A stretch of 36,683 bases of DNA. Source: Desulfobacteraceae bacterium (GTDB taxonomy: Bacteria > Desulfobacterota > DSM-4660 > Desulfatiglandales > Desulfatiglandaceae). The stretch is from positions 1 through 36,683 of the forward strand of contig JAERTK010000198.1 of NCBI GenBank assembly GCA_016844935.1. Reading direction: 5' to 3'. The position numbers were made by a program, and so were the translations under genes. Positions 15,243 to 23,768 of the stretch are shown piece after piece; positions within the stretch are counted from its first letter, which is position 1; every line of letters starts with the position of its first letter. The notes under the pieces were generated by a model. It was given only the letters and a program-made list of their open reading frames with translations, ran no database searches and had not been told where the DNA came from.

Positions 15243-15472
15243 GATTCCTCCACCTCAATGGTAGTCTGCGATTTTTTGGACTAAACGAAGCCTTTAAATA
15301 TTTATAATATATCAGGTGGGTAGCGGGCATTGTTGTCTTTGCTGTTTCTATCGGCGGAAAAGGGGTATGACGACTATCCTCTTCACTTCCGTTCCCGGAT
15401 ATGCTCTTTTGGACAATGTCCCCCAGAGTTAAAGGGGGACTGGGAACGGTTGAGAAGAGGATTTAAAGTTTA
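15243..15472. other. Non-coding spacer with possible higB remnant
   Basis: This stretch lies between the higA start and the gamma-subunit stop. It holds an AT-rich patch (about 15295-15312) that could be a higA promoter, a doubtful remnant of a higB 3' end (15255-15293 on minus), and the large inverted repeat listed separately. No intact gene is seen. Confidence 0.5.
15377..15461. repeat. Imperfect 20-bp inverted repeat with nested 7-bp hairpin
   Basis: Arms 15377-15396 and 15442-15461 are complementary at 17 of 20 positions. Inside, 15418-15424 (GTCCCCC) pairs with 15434-15440 (GGGGGAC) around an 8-base loop. No T-run follows on either strand, so it is not a standard intrinsic terminator, although it sits just after the vor operon stop on minus. 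It may be an RNA stabilising structure or a small mobile-repeat relic. Confidence 0.55.
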
Positions 15473-16015
15473 TTACTTACCGTCTTTCGCGAAAGCAAAT
15501 CCGCGTTCAATGGCTTTCTGGTTGGCTTCGAAAAATTTGTCCTTCCCTTTCAAGGCCGCCTGCATTCCCTTGATGGTCTCTTCCAGGGACAGAAGGCCTG
15601 TTTTGGCACAAACCGTTCCGATCATGACCATGTTCCCGCCTCGGGCATTTCCCACTTCCTTGGCTAATTCCACGACGGGCACCTGTAGAAATTTGATATC
15701 CGTGCGGGAGGGGGGTTCCGGAATCAGGGATGAATTCAGAAAAATAAGACCACCCTCAATGATGGTGGGTTCGAATTTGTCCAGGGAAGGGCCGTTCATG
15801 GCAACCAGTACATCCGGATTGGACGCTACGGGGGATGCAATTTTTTTGTCTGAGACGGTCACCGAGCAGTTGGCGGTGCCACCGCGCATCTCGGCGCCAT
15901 ATGATGGAAAATAAGTGATATTGAGACCCTTATGCATTGCCCCGTGGGAGAGAACATACCCCATGAGCAAGACACCCTGGCCACCAAAACCTGCAAAAGT
16001 CGTCCGGGTAATCAT
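15473..16015 (-). CDS. 2-oxoacid:ferredoxin oxidoreductase, gamma subunit (Vor/Kor type)
   Basis: A 180-residue gamma domain protein. It starts with TTFAGFGGQGVLLMGYVLSHG and contains TYFPSYGAEMRGGTANCSVTVSD and the segment VELAKEVGNARGGNMVMIGT, all classic for the gamma (CoA-associated) subunit of pyruvate/2-oxoacid:ferredoxin oxidoreductases. It is the last gene of a four-gene operon; its ATG overlaps the beta stop by four bases. Part of this gene has a diverged second copy at 14788-14892. Confidence 0.95.
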   Translation of the reverse strand: MITRTTFAGFGGQGVLLMGYVLSHGAMHKGLNITYFPSYGAEMRGGTANCSVTVSDKKIASPVASNPDVLVAMNGPSLDKFEPTIIEGGLIFLNSSLIPEPPSRTDIKFLQVPVVELAKEVGNARGGNMVMIGTVCAKTGLLSLEETIKGMQAALKGKDKFFEANQKAIERGFAFAKDGK

Positions 16016-16785
16016 TTTTTATCCTCGTATCCACTGTCATCTTTGATCACACCCAAGGGGTAGGTTTTCACCATTTCCTCATTGACCCATTCCCAGGAAG
16101 CCTTGGGTGACATTTTCCAGTTGGTGGGGCAGGGCGATAGCAGTTCAACCAGTGAAAACCCCTTGTCATCCAGCTGGCACTGAAATGATTTTTTGATGGC
16201 TTTTTTGGCCTTCCTGATCTGTTTGAGCGTTGTCAGCGCACATCGCTCCACATATACCACGCCGTTCGATACGGCCAGCATTCGGGCGATGTCGATGGGA
16301 TTGCCGTGACGCCGTTGATCCCTTCCCCCGGGTGTTGTGGTGGCGTTTTGCCCCAATGTGGTGGTAGGGGCCATCTGCCCTCCGGTCATGCCGTAAATGG
16401 CGTTATTGATGAAGATGGTTGAAATCCGTTCCCCTCGGTTGCCGGCATGGATGGTCTCCGCCGTGCCGATGGCCGCCAAGTCCCCGTCACCCTGGTAGGT
16501 CAGTACCAGTTTGTCCGGGTGAACCCGTTTAATGCCCGTGGCAACGGCCAAAGCCCGGCCATGGGGGGCTTCAACCATGTCGAAATTGAAATAGTTGTAA
16601 GCTAAAACGGCACAACCCACGGGGGGAACCCCGATGGTCTCTTCCCGGAGGTTCATCTCGTCCAGAACCTCCGCCACCAGACGGTGGGCAATGGAATGGC
16701 CGCAACCGGGACAGTAATGGGTCGGGTTGTCTTTAAGGGATTCCGGAAACCCGAAAATTTTCTTATATGCTAGTTCCGCACTCAT
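16012..16785 (-). CDS. 2-oxoacid:ferredoxin oxidoreductase, beta subunit (TPP-binding)
   Basis: A 257-residue beta subunit. CPGCGHS (C25, C28) supplies cluster ligands, and LTYQGDGDLAAIGTAETIHAGNRGE with IFINNAIYGMTGGQ is the thiamine diphosphate/Mg motif. The subunit decarboxylates the 2-oxoacid and passes electrons to ferredoxin. It overlaps the alpha subunit upstream and the gamma subunit downstream by 4 bases each, giving tight translational coupling. Substrate preference (branched-chain 2-oxoacids or 2-oxoglutarate) cannot be settled from sequence alone. Confidence 0.95.
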   Translation of the reverse strand: MSAELAYKKIFGFPESLKDNPTHYCPGCGHSIAHRLVAEVLDEMNLREETIGVPPVGCAVLAYNYFNFDMVEAPHGRALAVATGIKRVHPDKLVLTYQGDGDLAAIGTAETIHAGNRGERISTIFINNAIYGMTGGQMAPTTTLGQNATTTPGGRDQRRHGNPIDIARMLAVSNGVVYVERCALTTLKQIRKAKKAIKKSFQCQLDDKGFSLVELLSPCPTNWKMSPKASWEWVNEEMVKTYPLGVIKDDSGYEDKK

Positions 16786-17873
16786 ATGTTTATCCTCCTG
16801 CCGATTTTTCCATCGCCTTTGGCAGCGGATCTTAGGAAATCGGCCACGTCCGCCGGGGTCGGGATGAGGCCGCCTGGCACGCCGTAAAAATTAATTTCGG
16901 CCCGGTCGCCCACGGAGAGTACCACGTCTTCCACCATTTGGCCCATGTTCAGCTCGAACACGGCGACTTTGGACACATTTGAAGCCAATTCCCGCAAGGC
17001 CGCCATGGGGTAGGGCCACAGGGTGATGGGTCGGAACAGGCCTATGTTCAGGCCTTCGGCTTTCAATTCTTCAATGGCACTTTCGGCAATCCTGGCCGCC
17101 GAGCCGTAAGCCACGATGATCATGTCATCGTCGTCCTGGACTTTGGTTTCCCATCTCAATTCATTGGCGGTGATTTGGTCATATTTTTCCTGCAGGTGCA
17201 GGTTGTGTTTGTGGAGTTGGCCATCTTGAAGAAGCATGGAGAAAAGGGCCCGGGGGGGGCGGCCTTTGCATCCATCAAGGATATAGTCCTTCTTGGGTAG
17301 ATCTTCGAGCTCCATAAAATCGGGGAAGATCACGGGTTCCATGACCTGCCCCATCAGACCGTCCCCCAGCAATAACACGGGGGTTCGATATTGGTCTGCA
17401 ATGTCGAAGGCAACAGAGGTCAGGTCGGCCAATTCCTGACAGCCCGCGGGTGCCAGAACCGGGGTACGGTAGTCGCCGTGGGCGCCGCCCCGGGTGGCCT
17501 GAAAATAATCCGCCGCGGACGGGGCGATGTTACCTAAGCCCGGGCCGCCGCGCATCATATTAATGATAACGGCCGGAAGTTCCTGGCCGGCCATATAGCT
17601 GATGCCTTCCTGTTTCAGGGAAACTCCGGGCGAAGAAGAACTGGTCATGGTCCGGCCGCCCGCAACGGAGGCACCAAGGACCATATTGATGGATGCGACT
17701 TCGCTTTCCGCTTGTATAAAAGTACCCCCAACCTCGAGCATCCTTGCGGAAAGATACTCGGGCAGTTCGTTCTGGGGCGTGATGGGATACCCGAAGTAGT
17801 AGCGGCAGCCGGCTCGGACAGCCGCTTCTCCAACCACTTGTGAACCATTCATTAACATTTTCTCACTGGGCAC
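16782..17873 (-). CDS. vorB: 2-oxoacid:ferredoxin oxidoreductase, alpha subunit (VorB-like)
   Basis: A 363-residue alpha subunit resembling proteins annotated as 3-methyl-2-oxobutanoate dehydrogenase VorB. It has KMLMNGSQVVGEAAVRAGCRYYFGYPITPQNELPEYLS, then AESEVASINMVLGASVAGGRTMTSSSSPGVSLKQEGISYMAGQELP and MRGGPGLGNIAPSAADYFQATRGGAHGDYRTPVLAP, the conserved core of this family. I choose the GTG at 17873: GAGG lies 6 bases before it, giving an 11-base overlap with the ferredoxin gene. ATG codons at 17858 and 17852 are alternatives without a ribosome site, and the TTG at 17885 would enlarge the overlap. Confidence 0.92.
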   Translation of the reverse strand: MPSEKMLMNGSQVVGEAAVRAGCRYYFGYPITPQNELPEYLSARMLEVGGTFIQAESEVASINMVLGASVAGGRTMTSSSSPGVSLKQEGISYMAGQELPAVIINMMRGGPGLGNIAPSAADYFQATRGGAHGDYRTPVLAPAGCQELADLTSVAFDIADQYRTPVLLLGDGLMGQVMEPVIFPDFMELEDLPKKDYILDGCKGRPPRALFSMLLQDGQLHKHNLHLQEKYDQITANELRWETKVQDDDDMIIVAYGSAARIAESAIEELKAEGLNIGLFRPITLWPYPMAALRELASNVSKVAVFELNMGQMVEDVVLSVGDRAEINFYGVPGGLIPTPADVADFLRSAAKGDGKIGRRINI

Positions 17874-18105
17874 GATACACCTCAATCGCTACTTCAGGAC
17901 AGACCGTAGCGCATTGTTTACACGCGATACATCCCTTTTCGCCTTCTGGTATGTTTTCTTTGAATCGAGCAGGCGAATATCCCTTTTTATTCGGGGTTTC
18001 GTCTACATCAATCATGATGTTCGGACAGGTTTCGATGCAGATATGACACCCTTTGCATCTTTCCCTGTTGATCGTTATTTTCCCTTTTTTTGCTTTTTTT
18101 GTCAT
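17863..18105 (-). CDS. 2-oxoacid:ferredoxin oxidoreductase, delta subunit (2x[4Fe-4S] ferredoxin)
   Basis: An 80-residue ferredoxin-like delta subunit. Two cluster motifs are present: CKGCHICIETCP (C17, C20, C23, C27) and CIACKQCATVCP (C59, C62, C65, C69). The spacing and the N-terminal Lys-rich TKKAKKGKITINRE match delta subunits that carry electrons from the beta subunit to external ferredoxin. It is the first gene of the operon; the promoter must lie in the 18106-18710 spacer. A TTGACG at 18167-18172 on minus is a possible minus 35 element, without a clear minus 10. Confidence 0.93.
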   Translation of the reverse strand: MTKKAKKGKITINRERCKGCHICIETCPNIMIDVDETPNKKGYSPARFKENIPEGEKGCIACKQCATVCPEVAIEVYRAQ

Positions 18106-18710
18106 AATTTGATGTCCATAATTTTGAGGGCTGAATAAGCTTTAAGCACAACAAGCCACTAGAAAGCGTCAATGCCAAAAACCTCTGAATCGGAAATACT
18201 TATTTGCATGGGGTGATTTTGTCAAGAAAAATCTATTCTTGTGCGGCCGTTTTTCCGAGAAACCGGGAGAGGGAACATCTGTAATGCCCCTGCCATCAAT
18301 GATATCTTTAAAATTGCCAAGAACGGTTTTCAGACGTCTTTTACAATCAAGAATAGAAACAGCGCCATATGGAAGCACTGGATAATTATGTGTCCCGCAC
18401 ATACGCAAGTGAGGTTTTTATAGGCATCTGTTTTTTCTTGATTTAGAGCAAGTCTTTTAATATATGTACAAAGGTCACGATTTTCGGATAATTGGCGGTT
18501 GCTCATCCGGGAACGGAAAAAACGGACTAAATATTTGATATTAATTAGATATTTTATGGAAGGAAATCCCATTTATTAGATTTTGAAATTTTTCAAAATA
18601 TCAACAGGAATGAATTGGATCTAAAATCATGCCGGGAAACCGGACAAGATTTTGATGACTTGGCTTAACTGCTGATTTGAGCAGGAGAGATGGTAAATTA
18701 AGGAGGCATA
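18106..18710. other. Large divergent intergenic region (605 bp)
   Basis: AT-rich spacer between the vor and fdh operons. Open frames here are short, overlapping and without recognisable motifs, so I call no gene. It contains a 20-bp palindrome (18580-18599), a smaller repeat CTGCT/AGCAG (18669-18684) close to the fdh ribosome site, and an AAGGAGG at 18700-18706 for the first fdh gene. No TGGC-N-GC arrangement with correct sigma54 spacing was found. Confidence 0.5.
18580..18599. promoter_or_regulatory. 20-bp palindrome, candidate operator for the fdh operon
   Basis: Perfect 9-bp arms (18580-18588 and 18591-18599) flank two bases, centred about 120 bp before the first fdh start codon. The size and symmetry are typical of a dimeric transcription factor site; the regulator is not identified. 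Its AT-rich composition makes chance somewhat more likely. Confidence 0.4.
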
Positions 18711-19172
18711 ATGGAAGAACGTTTAGAAAACATTTTATCCCGCTACGATGGCAAGAACTTTGAACTGATTCCAATTTTGCAGGAAGTTCAAAATGAATTC
18801 GGTTACCTTCCGGAACCGGAGATGGGCGAGGTTGCCAGTTTTGTTGGCCTGCCTAAAAGCCGGATCTATGGAGTGGCAACATTCTTTGAGCAATTCAGGT
18901 TCACCCCCATGGGGAAAAACAGGGTTACGATTTGCAGGGGGACTGCCTGCCATGTTCGTGGCGCCCAGAGAATTACGGAAGAAATTGAGAGAAGGCTGGG
19001 CATCAAAGCCGGGGAAACAACAGAAGATCTTGAATATACGATAGAAACAGCGGCCTGTATCGGTTGTTGCGGCTTGGCGCCTACGATTGTTGTTAACGAA
19101 AAAACGTATGGACATTTAACTCCCGCCAAAACAATCAAGATCTTAAGCAAAAACGAGGAGGCAACCAAATGA
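18711..19172 (+). CDS. NuoE-like [2Fe-2S] subunit of NAD-linked formate dehydrogenase
   Basis: A 153-residue thioredoxin-fold [2Fe-2S] protein. The N-terminal helices (LIPILQEVQNEFGYLPEPEMGEVA) and ligands C75, C80 (CRGTAC), C116 and C120 (CIGCC) define the NuoE/HndA/HydC family. In formate dehydrogenases and bifurcating hydrogenases this subunit passes electrons to the flavin subunit. AGGAGG stands 6 bases before the ATG. Its stop overlaps the NuoF-like start by 4 bases, and the order E-F-catalytic is that of NAD-linked soluble complexes. Confidence 0.94.
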   Translation: MEERLENILSRYDGKNFELIPILQEVQNEFGYLPEPEMGEVASFVGLPKSRIYGVATFFEQFRFTPMGKNRVTICRGTACHVRGAQRITEEIERRLGIKAGETTEDLEYTIETAACIGCCGLAPTIVVNEKTYGHLTPAKTIKILSKNEEATK

Positions 19173-20998
19173 GCGAAAAGAATCAAACCATACTCATATG
19201 CCAAGGTACAGGCTGTGCATCCTCCAATTCTGCTGAAATTCAAAAGGCCCTTGAAGACGACATTGCAGAAGCAGGGTTAGATAATAAGCTGGATGTCAAG
19301 CTTACCGGGTGTCACGGATTCTGCCAGCAAGGCCCCCTTGTTATTATTGAGCCTGAAGGTACATTTTACCGCAATGTTAAGATTAAGGATTCAAAGGAAA
19401 TCGTTGAATCCCACTTACAAAACAATAAGCCGGTGGAGCGTCTTTTTTACCAAGACCCAAAAACCGGGGCGCCTGTTCAGCGTCATCAGGACATAGACTT
19501 TTATAAAAAGCAGCAGCAGAGGGTATTACGCAACTGTGGACACGTTAATCCTGAAGAGATCAAGGACTATACGGAGCTTGGCGGTTATGAGGCTTTGAAA
19601 AAGGTTCTCTTTGAGATGACGCCGGAACAGGTTATTGAAGAATTGAAAACATCCGGTTTGCGCGGAAGAGGCGGCGGCGGCTTTCCGGCCGGCCGCAAAT
19701 GGGAAGCAGGGTTGCAAGCAAAAGAGAAGGAAAAATACATCGTCTGCAATGCGGATGAGGGAGATCCCGGCGCGTTCATGGACCGTTCCATGTTGGAGGC
19801 CGATCCCCATTCCGTTCTGGAAGGAATGATTATCGCCGGTCACACCATCGGTGCGCAAAAAGGGTATATTTATGTGCGAGCCGAATACCCCCTGGCGGTT
19901 CAACGTCTTAAGGTCGCCATCAAACAGGCAACCGATATGGGGTTTCTTGGCGACAACATCATGGACAGCGGATTTGATTTTGAAATTTTACTTTTTCAGG
20001 GTGCGGGTGCCTTTGTCTGCGGCGAATCAACCGCATTGACTTTGTCCATGGAAGGCAAAAGGGGTATGCCCAAGGCGGCTCCCAGGCCACGTACAACAGA
20101 AGAAGGCCTTTTTGACAAACCCACTTTGTTGAACAACGTCAAGACCTTCGCTTATGTTCCTCAGCTCATCAACCGTGGCGGATCCTGGTTTGCGAGCATC
20201 GGGACCGAGAAAAGCAAGGGAACGGCGGTCTTTGCCCTGACAGGCATGGTGGAAAACTGCGGTTTGATTGAAGTACCCATGGGAATCACTTTGAGGGAAA
20301 TCATCTTTGATATCGGCGGCGGTATTCCCGGAAACAAAAAATTCAAAGCCGTTCAAACGGGAGGGCCGTCGGGAGGCTGTCTGCCGGAGTCTTTCCTGGA
20401 TACACCGGTGGATTACGATTCGCTGATATCTGCCGGGTCAATGATGGGCTCCGGCGGCATGGTGGTGATGGATGAAAGCACCTGCATGGTGGACATCGCC
20501 CGCTATTTTCTGGATTTCACCCAAAAGGAATCGTGTGGCCAATGTACACTCTGCAAGCTCGGCACAAAGCAGATGCTGAATCTTCTCGAGGAGATTACCC
20601 AAGGAAAAGGCCGTCCCGGAGATATAGACTTACTGTTGGAGATCGGCGAGGCGGTGAACGCCGGTTCGCTTTGCGGTTTGGGACAGAGCGCTGCGAACCC
20701 GGTGCTGACGACCATTAAATATTTTCGAGAAGAATATGAAGCTCATATCAACGAGAAACACTGCCCTGCCCTGGCATGTAAAGCGCTCATCTCATATCGT
20801 ATTGATGCTGAAAAGTGCAAGGGCTGTACAATGTGCGCTAAGAACTGTCCGGTTGATGCCATTACCGGAGAGAAGAAAGAAGTGCACATGATTGATCAAG
20901 TCAAATGTATTCGATGCGGTGTGTGTATGGAAAAATGCCCGAAGAAATTTCGCGCAGTGGAATGCGTCCCTGGACGTTTAAATGGAGGAGGTAACTAG
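19169..20998 (+). CDS. NuoF-like flavin subunit of NAD-linked formate dehydrogenase
   Basis: A 609-residue subunit with four parts: an N-terminal thioredoxin-like [2Fe-2S] domain (C11, C16, C48, C52), the NADH/FMN-binding core (LRGRGGGGFPAGRKW, YIVCNADEGDPGAFMDR, VRAEYP), the ESCGQCTLCKLG [4Fe-4S] site, and a C-terminal pair of [4Fe-4S] motifs CKGCTMCAKNCP and CIRCGVCMEKCP. This is the HydB/HndC layout found in electron-bifurcating hydrogenases and FDHs rather than the shorter respiratory NuoF. It probably exchanges electrons among NAD(P), ferredoxin and the catalytic subunit; bifurcation itself is inference. The TAG stop overlaps the fdhA GTG by one base. Confidence 0.95.
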   Translation: MSEKNQTILICQGTGCASSNSAEIQKALEDDIAEAGLDNKLDVKLTGCHGFCQQGPLVIIEPEGTFYRNVKIKDSKEIVESHLQNNKPVERLFYQDPKTGAPVQRHQDIDFYKKQQQRVLRNCGHVNPEEIKDYTELGGYEALKKVLFEMTPEQVIEELKTSGLRGRGGGGFPAGRKWEAGLQAKEKEKYIVCNADEGDPGAFMDRSMLEADPHSVLEGMIIAGHTIGAQKGYIYVRAEYPLAVQRLKVAIKQATDMGFLGDNIMDSGFDFEILLFQGAGAFVCGESTALTLSMEGKRGMPKAAPRPRTTEEGLFDKPTLLNNVKTFAYVPQLINRGGSWFASIGTEKSKGTAVFALTGMVENCGLIEVPMGITLREIIFDIGGGIPGNKKFKAVQTGGPSGGCLPESFLDTPVDYDSLISAGSMMGSGGMVVMDESTCMVDIARYFLDFTQKESCGQCTLCKLGTKQMLNLLEEITQGKGRPGDIDLLLEIGEAVNAGSLCGLGQSAANPVLTTIKYFREEYEAHINEKHCPALACKALISYRIDAEKCKGCTMCAKNCPVDAITGEKKEVHMIDQVKCIRCGVCMEKCPKKFRAVECVPGRLNGGGN

Positions 20999-23679
20999 TG
21001 GCAGACAAAATAGAACTCACAATAAACAGCCAGTCGGTAAAGGCTGACAAAGGGATGACTATACTGGATGCGGCGCTCAAAAAGGGAATCTACATTCCGC
21101 ATTTATGCCATCATCGTGAATTGGAACCGGTGGGCGCCTGCCGGCTCTGTCAGGTGGAAATCGCCGGTAAATGGACAAAAACGGTGATTTCTTGCAAAAC
21201 CGAGGTGCAGGACGGAATGGTTGTCCGAACCGAAACCCCTGAAATCAATAAAATGCGGCAGATAGCCCTGGAACTGTTAATTGCCGACCACGATACGGAC
21301 TGTCTTGCTTGTGCCCAGAACACCAAGTGCGCGTTGCAGCGTGTGGCCGATCATGTGGGTATAAATAAAGAGCGGCTGCAACGGTTGAAACCCCGGGAAG
21401 AAAAATTGCCCATTGACGACTCCAACCCGTTTTTTAACTTTGACCCCAACCGGTGTGTTTTATGTGGCATATGCGTGCGCACATGTGACGAGCTTCAAAA
21501 CATTCAGGCCATTGATTATGCCTATCGGGGACTGGAGACGAAAATCGCCGGTTTTGGAGACAGGTTACGAATAGAATCCAATTGCGAATCATGTGGAGAG
21601 TGCATCGTCCGGTGTCCGGTGGGGGCATTAACCGAAAAAGACTACCAGAGACCGACCCACCAGGTAAAAACGGTTTGTTCTTTCTGTGGTTGTGGATGCG
21701 GGCTGATACTGGGTGCTCGCGACAATCAGCTGGTCAGCGCCCGGGGAGATGTGAGCAGCAAGGCCAACAAAGGCAGGCTTTGTGTCAAGGGCCGCTTCGG
21801 CTACAAGTTCGTAAATCACCCCGACCGTCTGACGTCACCGCTGGTTAAGCGAAACGGTGAGTTTGTCAAGGTGGAGTGGGATGAGGCCTTAGACCTGGTG
21901 GCGGGCGCTTTTTCCAAAAGCAAAGGCGAAAAGTTTGCCGCTATTGCTTCGGCCAAGGCCACAAACGAGGATAACTACGTCCTGCAAAAGTTTACACGGG
22001 CTGTTATGGGCACCAACAACATTGATCATTGCGCACGTCTCTGACATGCTCCCACTGTGGCCGGTCTGGCCACCTCCCTGGGCAGCGGTGCAATGACAAA
22101 CGCAATCAGTGAACTTGGCGGCGCCTCAGCTATTCTGGCCATAGGTACCAATACCACTGCTACCCATCCCATCGTCGCACTCCAGGTAAAGGACGCCGTT
22201 CGAAAGGGCTCCAAACTCATTGTTGCCAATCCCAAAGAGATTGAACTATGCCAGTTTGCCGATATTTTCCTCCAGCACAAACCCGGCACAGACATCCCTT
22301 TACTTATGGGAATGATGCGTGTGATTTTGGAAGAAGAGCTTCATGACAAGTCCTTTATCGAGAGTCGTTGTGAGGATTTCGACGCTTTCGAGAAGTCCTT
22401 GGCCGAGTTCGATTTAGATACAGTGGAAAAGACCACTGGCGTGCCACGGGATAAAATTATCAAAGCCGCCCGGATCTACGCCACACAAACGCCTGCCTCC
22501 ATTATCTACTGTATGGGCATCACCCAACATGTTCATGGTACCGACAACGTGTTGGCCACCAGCAACCTGGCATTGCTCACGGGGAATATGGGCAAACCCT
22601 CGTCGGGCGTCAATCCCCTTAGAGGACAGAACAATGTTCAGGGTGCCTGCGACATTGGTTCCCTGCCCAATGTTTATCCAGGGTACCAGGCGGTAACTTC
22701 CCCCGAAGCCAAGGCAAAATTTGAATCCGCGTGGGGGGTTGAGTTGAGTGGCACACCGGGGTTGACCCATACCGAGATATTTGACGCATGCCATGAGGGT
22801 AGCATCAGTGCGCTCTACCTGGTGGGTGAAAACCCGGTTCTGAGTGAAGCAAACGCCAACCACGCCATAGAATCCATGAAGGAAGTTGATTTTATGGTCG
22901 TGCAGGACATATTTATGACAGAAACCGCAGAACTGGCAGATGTGGTATTGCCGGCGGTTACTTTTGCTGAAAAGGACGGCACCTTTACAAACACCGAACG
23001 GAGGGTTCAGCGGGTGCGCAAGGTTATAGATCCTGTGGGGGATTCAAAACCCGATTGGTGGATAACCTGCCAATTGTCAAAACGCCTTGATGGTAAAGGC
23101 TTTGATTTTTCAGATCCCGAAGAGATCATGGAGGAGATATCTTCACTTACGCCTTCCTACAAAGGCATCTCCTACGCCCGGCTGGAAAAAGGCGGTTTGC
23201 AATGGCCCTGTCCAACAACCGATCATCCGGGTACGCCATTCCTGCATGCCGAAAAATTCGGCACTGACAGCGGCAAGGGGAAATTTAGGCCCCTGACATA
23301 TGGGAAACCGGGCGAAGAACCGGATGCTGAATACCCACTGCTTCTGACCACCGACCGCAGTCTGTATCACTTCCACAGCACCATGACACGTAGAGTATAC
23401 GGACTTAATGTCTTGAAAAACGAAGAGCTTTTGAATATTCACCCGGAGGATGCTTCCAGATTTGGGGTATCAGACGGCCAGATGGTGAGGGTGGTATCCA
23501 GGCGAGGTGAGGTGGAGGTAAAGGCGAAGGTTTCGGATAGCTTTTCCCCAGGGACGGTGTCGATGACTTTTCACTTTGCCGAAACCCCTACCAATGTACT
23601 GACGTGCTGCGAATTGGATCCTGTGGCAAAAACGCCTTCAACGAAGGTTTGCGCCGTGAAGCTGGAGAAGGTGGCATAA
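20998..23679 (+). CDS. fdhA: Selenocysteine-containing formate dehydrogenase catalytic subunit
   Basis: One 893-residue selenoprotein, read through TGA at 22042-22044 as Sec349. The N-terminus is NuoG-like: [2Fe-2S] (C37, C48, C51, C66), His-Cys cluster (H98, C102, C105, C111), two [4Fe-4S] motifs (C153-C163, C196-C206). The molybdopterin domain follows, with its own [4Fe-4S] site (C227, C230, C234, C262), and NIDHCARL-U-HAPTVAGLATS matches the active site where other FDHs have Cys or Sec. The C-terminal dinucleotide domain (LLTTDRSLYHFHSTMTRR, FGVSDGQMVRVVSRRGEVE) is intact. It oxidises formate or reduces CO2 with Mo or W. The GTG start follows GGAGGAGG. A SECIS hairpin lies immediately after the TGA. 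A naive annotation would split this into two genes at 22044/22057. Confidence 0.95.
22042..22073 (+). promoter_or_regulatory. Sec codon and bacterial SECIS hairpin in fdhA
   Basis: After the TGA (22042-22044), a perfect 6-bp stem (22057-22062 with 22068-22073) holds the loop GGTCT (22063-22067), 18 bases after the stop. The GGUCU loop and 18-base spacing are those I recall for E. coli fdhF, the SelB recognition element. Confidence 0.9.
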
Positions 23680-23709
23680 GGAGATTTATATAATCCATAA
23701 AATGCACTG

Positions 23710-23737
23710 AGCCGGTTTTTTTAAACCGGCTTTTTTT
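23710..23737 (+). terminator. Intrinsic terminator of the fdh operon
   Basis: A 9-bp stem (23710-23718 and 23723-23731) with a TTTT loop is followed by a seven-base T run. It ends the NuoE-NuoF-FdhA unit about 30 bp after the stop. Confidence 0.92.
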
Positions 23738-23768
23738 ATAGGTTCCCTTACATGCAAAGGTGCTTGCA

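Noticed and set aside
15387..15400. 14-bp match, inverted, with 18505-18518 as a dispersed repeat
   Set aside because: A few 14-bp matches are expected by chance in a window of this size, and the flanks do not align.
18169..18572. Small minus-strand ORFs in the vor-fdh spacer
   Set aside because: They overlap in different frames, have no ribosome sites or motifs, and the region is AT-rich intergenic in character.
18655..18690. Sigma54 (minus 24/minus 12) promoter for the fdh operon
   Set aside because: A TTGGC...TGC pattern exists, but the GG and GC are too close (9 rather than 12 bases).
22042..22057. Two separate genes or a nonsense mutation in fdhA
   Set aside because: The stop is TGA at the active-site position with conserved sequence on both sides and a matching SECIS hairpin, so Sec readthrough explains it better.
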